64,000 nt of DNA from Actinotignum timonense (GTDB lineage: Bacteria > Actinomycetota > Actinomycetes > Actinomycetales > Actinomycetaceae), in contig NZ_JASOKT010000009.1 of the NCBI RefSeq assembly GCF_030216305.1, forward strand, positions 1 through 64,000, read 5' to 3'. The notes beneath the pieces were generated by a model. That model was not told where the DNA came from. It did not search any database and was given only the letters and a program-made list of their open reading frames with translations. Positions 60,310-64,000 of the stretch are shown here, in pieces. Each line of letters begins with the position of its first letter. Within the stretch, counting starts at the first letter, position 1. Both the position numbers and the translations under genes were made by a program.

Positions 60310-61578
60310 TCACCTTTTATTATTTTCACGGCAACTACGAGCCCACGAGGCAATCCCTTGTTTCGACGACATGAACGGGTAAAGGGTCGCTTGATAAGCA
60401 TGATAGAGGTCCGGTTGTCCTGGCCACGTGTAAGTTACAGGAACGTTACTCCTGTCAACTTCATGGAACCAGCCACCACCAGGTTTGTCTACGATTACCG
60501 AATCAATCCAACGCCAAATACGTTCGTACAGCTTAGATAGTCCAACATCCGGGCTCTCCTCGTACAGGAAGCGAGTAGCGCCAGCTCCTTCGGCGGGTGG
60601 CCACCAGAATTTTTCCGTAACCACAGGGGACCCATCCCAATCAACGGTGTAAACAAATCCTCCCTCTCGAGTCCACCCATCTTCGAATGCTCCCTTCACA
60701 AGGTTTTTCGCCGCTGGGAGCATCCAATCCTGCTCAATTCCTGCACCACGAATTTGCATAAGCAGTTTCGCCCACTCCAGCCAGTGTCCAGGTTGCGATC
60801 CGTAAGGACGGAACGCATGTCGCGGATCGTCACGGTTGTAGTCACGCAACGGATGCCACTCTTCATCGAAGTGCTCCGGGATACGCCAACTTCCTTGTTC
60901 GCTAGATACGGCCTGCCCCACTGTATTCTCCGCAATACGACTAGCACGTTTGAGGAATTCCTTATCGTTTGTAGCCTCATATGCAGCTAGAAAAGCTTCA
61001 GTCAGATGCATATTTGCATTTTGGCCCCGATAGGTATCAAGGTCTGTAAATGTCCGATCATAGGCTTCGACGCAGCGTCCCTCGTCATCGAGCCAGTATT
61101 TCGTATCGATTAAGTCGATGGATTCTTCGAGTAGTTTTACCGCACCGGGGATGCCGGCAAGAGTTGCCGAGGCGGCAGCAAGCATAATATGGGCCTGACC
61201 GTAGAGCTCTTTCCGATCCGATGGGGTATTACCTCCCACGGTGGCATACCACCCACCATATTCGCGATCCTTACCCGGCCCATCTAAGTAAAAACGCACG
61301 CCTTGTTCAGCCAGTTTTTCCGCACCTTGCCGACCGAGCATTGCGGCGACCGCGAAACAGTGGATCATTCGCGCCCCGAGATACAGTTCAGCACCCCGTT
61401 CAGGCATAGGATTGCCATCTCGATCCAGATAAGCGAACCCCAGATCCGATGACTGCCACACCCGCGGCTGGAAATGATCCAAAAGCCTCTCGCGCTCACA
61501 TAAAAGGTACTCCTGGTGGGTTACATCAGAAAACGCTGGAGTTTCAGACGAATTTAACTGAGATGAGAAAACAGGCAT
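60310..61578 (-). CDS. AGE-family aldose-ketose isomerase (YihS-like)
   Basis: A 422-residue (alpha/alpha)6-barrel enzyme of the N-acylglucosamine 2-epimerase family. It is strikingly similar to E. coli YihS in blocks such as GARMIHCFAVAAMLGR, YRGQNANMHLTEAFL, FRPYGSQPGHWLEWAKL and VYTVDWDGSPVV. YihS isomerises sulfoquinovose and also mannose/glucose/fructose. The conserved active-site histidines (NMHLTEA, PGHWLEW) are present. In this xylose locus a mannose- or lyxose-type isomerase is as likely as a sulfosugar enzyme. Start chosen at MPVFSS after AAGGAAG. Confidence 0.82.
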   Translation of the reverse strand: MPVFSSQLNSSETPAFSDVTHQEYLLCERERLLDHFQPRVWQSSDLGFAYLDRDGNPMPERGAELYLGARMIHCFAVAAMLGRQGAEKLAEQGVRFYLDGPGKDREYGGWYATVGGNTPSDRKELYGQAHIMLAAASATLAGIPGAVKLLEESIDLIDTKYWLDDEGRCVEAYDRTFTDLDTYRGQNANMHLTEAFLAAYEATNDKEFLKRASRIAENTVGQAVSSEQGSWRIPEHFDEEWHPLRDYNRDDPRHAFRPYGSQPGHWLEWAKLLMQIRGAGIEQDWMLPAAKNLVKGAFEDGWTREGGFVYTVDWDGSPVVTEKFWWPPAEGAGATRFLYEESPDVGLSKLYERIWRWIDSVIVDKPGGGWFHEVDRSNVPVTYTWPGQPDLYHAYQATLYPFMSSKQGIASWARSCRENNKR

Positions 61579-61663
61579 CGTGTTGACTTCCTTGTCCCTA
61601 ACGACATTGACCCCTCTATTGTATTCCACTCGAGCCTCTGTCGGGCAAAAGACAAAACATTAG

Positions 61664-61711
61664 TTCCTGGCGGCAACAAACACTGATAGACTATTTCTTA
61701 GTTAAAGCTAA
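61664..61711 (+). promoter_or_regulatory. xylB promoter with ROK-type operator
   Basis: TTCCTG (61664-61669), 17 bp and TAGACT (61687-61692) form a candidate promoter. The imperfect palindrome TTAGTTAAAGCTAA (61698-61711, 10 of 14 symmetric) overlaps the predicted transcript start and resembles XylR-type sites. Confidence 0.45.
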
Positions 61712-61742
61712 CGTCACCCACAGAATAGTCAAAGGAGACATA

Positions 61743-63209
61743 GTGGCACTTGTAGCGGGTGTAGATTCTTCTACTCAGTCAACAAAAGTTCTCATTGTCA
61801 ACACAGATAACGGCGCAGTTGTTCGGATGGGCACTTGTCCCCATCCTTCGGGAACCGAAGTGGATCCTAACGAATGGCTTACAGCTTTGAGAACAGCTAT
61901 CCAAAAAGCTGGTGGAATAAGCGACGTATCTTCCATTTCCATCGCCGGCCAGCAGCATGGCCTGGTCGCATTGGATGCGAACGGCGATATTATTCGACCC
62001 GCGCTTCTCTGGAATGACACGCGTTCCGGGCCAGGTGCTGCCGCGCTTGTTGATGAGTTGGGGCCCGAATTTTGGGCAAAAGCGACCGGTTCCGTTCCCG
62101 TCGCTTCCTTGACGGTCTCCAAACTCCGTTTTCTCGCCGATAGCGAGCCTCACAATGCCGCTCGGATCAAGGCGATATGTCTACCTCACGACTGGTTAAC
62201 ATGGAAATTATCTGGGTCAACAAGGCTATCTGAACTTACAACTGACCGCAGCGATGCATCTGGGACAGGATATGTAGACTGCTCAACTGACGAATACCGC
62301 TATGATATCCTGGCGCACGCTCTACACATCACCACCGAAAAAGCTAAGGATATAATTCTTCCCCGAATTGTTCCCTATAACCAAAGCGTTGGAACTGTCG
62401 CACAGGAATGGATAACCGACAAACCTTCCCGTCAACAAATTCTAATTGGCCCCGGAATGGGTGATAACGCCGGATCGGCATTTGGTCTTAACCTTCAAAC
62501 TAACCAGGCATCAATCTCCATCGGAACCTCCGGCGTTATCGCGACGATTTCCGACACCCCTATTCAAGATCCTCGTTTCGGTGTTACCGGATTTTCAGAT
62601 GCCACAGACAAATGGCTACCGCTTGCCTGCACCCTCAATGGTGCCCTCATCCAGGACTACTTCCGCAAGATCCTAAACGTGAGCTTTGAAGAGTTAGGCA
62701 CCCTTGCCGAACGAGCACAACCGGGAGCCCAAGGCGTTACCCTGGTTCCTTATTTCCAAGGAGAAAGAACACCCAATCTGCCTTACGCAACCGCGCATAT
62801 CGCGGGGCTCACCTCTCATAATTTCACACGTGAAAACCTCGCCCGTGCGGCCTACGAGGGTCTTGCTTGCCTAATGCGCGGGGCGCTCGAAGCTCTTCGC
62901 GGCGGAGGAATATCAGTCAATGATGCCATGCTTATCGGCGGAGGCGCACAATCAGAAACGCTCAACCAGATTCTTGCGGATGTTCTCGAAATTCCTATTA
63001 GCGTTCCGCGAACTTCCGAATACGTCGCTAGGGGTGCAGCGCGGCAAGCCGCCGTGGTTGCGGGTATTCCTGAGAATACTAACTCTTGGTCCCCAGACAT
63101 TACCCAAACATACAAGCCGCGAGAGAATGAAAGCGTCTGGGAACGCTATAGAGCCGTCTCCGAGTCAATTCGTAAAAGCTACCCGACCTTTCGTCCTGAA
63201 TCAGCCTAA
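61743..63209 (+). CDS. xylB: Xylulokinase
   Basis: A 488-residue FGGY-family kinase forming D-xylulose 5-phosphate. AGVDSSTQSTKVLIV is the N-terminal phosphate loop. QQHGLV and WNDTRSG are the substrate region. The C-terminal FGGY domain has GTSGVIATIS and MLIGGGAQSETLNQILADVL. GTG start after AAAGGAGACATA. It follows a candidate ROK operator and is followed 60 bp later by an aldose 1-epimerase, so the two are co-transcribed. Confidence 0.95.
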   Translation: MALVAGVDSSTQSTKVLIVNTDNGAVVRMGTCPHPSGTEVDPNEWLTALRTAIQKAGGISDVSSISIAGQQHGLVALDANGDIIRPALLWNDTRSGPGAAALVDELGPEFWAKATGSVPVASLTVSKLRFLADSEPHNAARIKAICLPHDWLTWKLSGSTRLSELTTDRSDASGTGYVDCSTDEYRYDILAHALHITTEKAKDIILPRIVPYNQSVGTVAQEWITDKPSRQQILIGPGMGDNAGSAFGLNLQTNQASISIGTSGVIATISDTPIQDPRFGVTGFSDATDKWLPLACTLNGALIQDYFRKILNVSFEELGTLAERAQPGAQGVTLVPYFQGERTPNLPYATAHIAGLTSHNFTRENLARAAYEGLACLMRGALEALRGGGISVNDAMLIGGGAQSETLNQILADVLEIPISVPRTSEYVARGAARQAAVVAGIPENTNSWSPDITQTYKPRENESVWERYRAVSESIRKSYPTFRPESA

Positions 63210-63269
63210 CTGTAAATCGCAATAGCGACCGTACTACTTCATCCTTTATCAATCCGGAGAACGCGGGAC

Positions 63270-64000
63270 ATGATTCTTTCTTACGATCGCACTTCCACAC
63301 GTGGACAAGTTACGTTAAAAGTATCTACAATCGGCGCAACCCTTCTCAGCTATCAAATAGATGGGACCGAGTTTATAGACGGTTATCTCAACGAAGATGA
63401 GTTGCAAACACAAGATGGTTTCAGATCTGCAGTGTTGGTGCCCTGGTCAGATCGACTTTGTGACGGAAGATATTCTTCCGCTATCTACAAGGACGACGGT
63501 GTAGGTGACCGTCCGCGCATTGGTCAGAGCCCCGGCCCGTTCGCTGCCGATCACATTTTCTCGGCAAAAAACCCGAAGTATGAACCTGGCATTCACGGTC
63601 TTGTTTACGACAAAGATTTCACGGTTGTCGAGAAAAGCTCCAAAGCTCTGAGGTTAGAGCTTCATCTGGAATCCGAACCTGGATACCCCTTTGAACTACT
63701 AATCTCCGTCAGTTTCGAGATAACACCCGACGGAGACCTCGTCACACGAATAAGCGCGCAGAATCAATCTCCGATCGCCTGCCCAATCTTTATCGGTTGG
63801 CATCCATATTTTCTTCTTGACGGCCCTCTAGGGCAAGCCGACCTGCGCATATATGGATCTTCAGTAGTGAAAACCGACGACGACCTCATTCCCCTTCCAG
63901 GAAACGCTGCATTTAAACCGATACAAAGTCCCGCGCCTGGGAAAGTCTCGGCCTATGCGGACGTGGGGTACACCCACCTGAAAAACCTCCAAGATATTGA
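63270..64000 (+). CDS. Aldose 1-epimerase (partial, runs off the window)
   Basis: Open frame from ATG at 63270 (GGAG ten bases upstream) to the window end, 243 codons with no stop. It encodes a mutarotase: ATLLSYQIDG near 23-32, PWSDRL at 58-63, IHGLVY at 108-113 and the catalytic-histidine motif GWHPYF at 176-181. It interconverts alpha and beta anomers of xylose or glucose so that the isomerase receives its preferred form. About one fifth of the protein should lie beyond the window. Confidence 0.88.
   Translation, partial: MILSYDRTSTRGQVTLKVSTIGATLLSYQIDGTEFIDGYLNEDELQTQDGFRSAVLVPWSDRLCDGRYSSAIYKDDGVGDRPRIGQSPGPFAADHIFSAKNPKYEPGIHGLVYDKDFTVVEKSSKALRLELHLESEPGYPFELLISVSFEITPDGDLVTRISAQNQSPIACPIFIGWHPYFLLDGPLGQADLRIYGSSVVKTDDDLIPLPGNAAFKPIQSPAPGKVSAYADVGYTHLKNLQDI

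Overview
The window is chromosomal DNA from a high-GC Gram-positive bacterium (Actinobacteria). The left edge is the 5' end of a 16S rRNA gene on the minus strand, with actinobacterial-type sequence. The gene content (fermentative sugar metabolism, pyruvate phosphate dikinase, formate-THF ligase, ROK/LacI/DeoR/GntR regulators, lipoproteins) would fit the Actinomycetaceae, but I cannot name a genus from the sequence alone. No CRISPR array, transposase, prophage or tRNA was seen.

Layout. 1-0.9 kb: 16S 5' end with its leader, boxA and probable promoter. 0.9-5.2 kb: DHA2 exporter, lactaldehyde reductase (fucO) and aldo/keto reductase, then a gene-poor stretch with a 30-bp tandem repeat. 5.6-8.1 kb: two hypothetical genes and a HicAB-type toxin-antitoxin pair with a leaderless, operator-covered promoter. 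8.3-13.5 kb: ppdK, fhs and a hexapeptide acetyltransferase. 14.5-19.5 kb: a four-carbon acid sugar (threonate/erythronate) locus of MFS transporter, DUF1537 kinase, PdxA2 dehydrogenase and DeoR regulator. 19.5-21.1 kb: flavodoxin and a tandem pair of lipoprotein genes, the second broken by an in-frame amber codon. 21.3-29.4 kb: MHS transporter, LuxR regulator and PF20091-type hydrolase, then a divergent MFS/ArsR pair whose ArsR gene leads into a fused double alpha/beta hydrolase. 29.7-33.8 kb: LacI-controlled phosphotriesterase-like / YdcZ transporter / glutamine-amidotransferase-like operon. 34-35.1 kb: a lone RhuM gene.

35.3-48.3 kb is the most notable region: about twelve minus-strand genes in close succession, read tctB-tctA-tctC, TIM-barrel isomerase/decarboxylase-like, pdxA-like, MFS, COG3618 lactonase-like, cyclase-family hydrolase, MFS, DhaK-DhaL kinase, RpiB-like and TpiA-like. 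The last three match an L-erythrulose kinase plus two tetrulose-phosphate isomerases that deliver D-erythrose 4-phosphate. The upstream genes look like an import and processing route for a carboxylated or lactonised sugar whose identity is unknown. A GntR regulator and a palindromic operator sit at the promoter end, and three perfect hairpins lie between cistrons.

48.5-53.7 kb: small membrane protein, GntR, HAD phosphatase, two lipoproteins and a second acetyltransferase. 54-64 kb: a xyloside/xylose locus with MFS transporter, GH3 glycosidase, xylA, ROK regulator, YihS-like isomerase, xylB and an aldose 1-epimerase running off the right edge.
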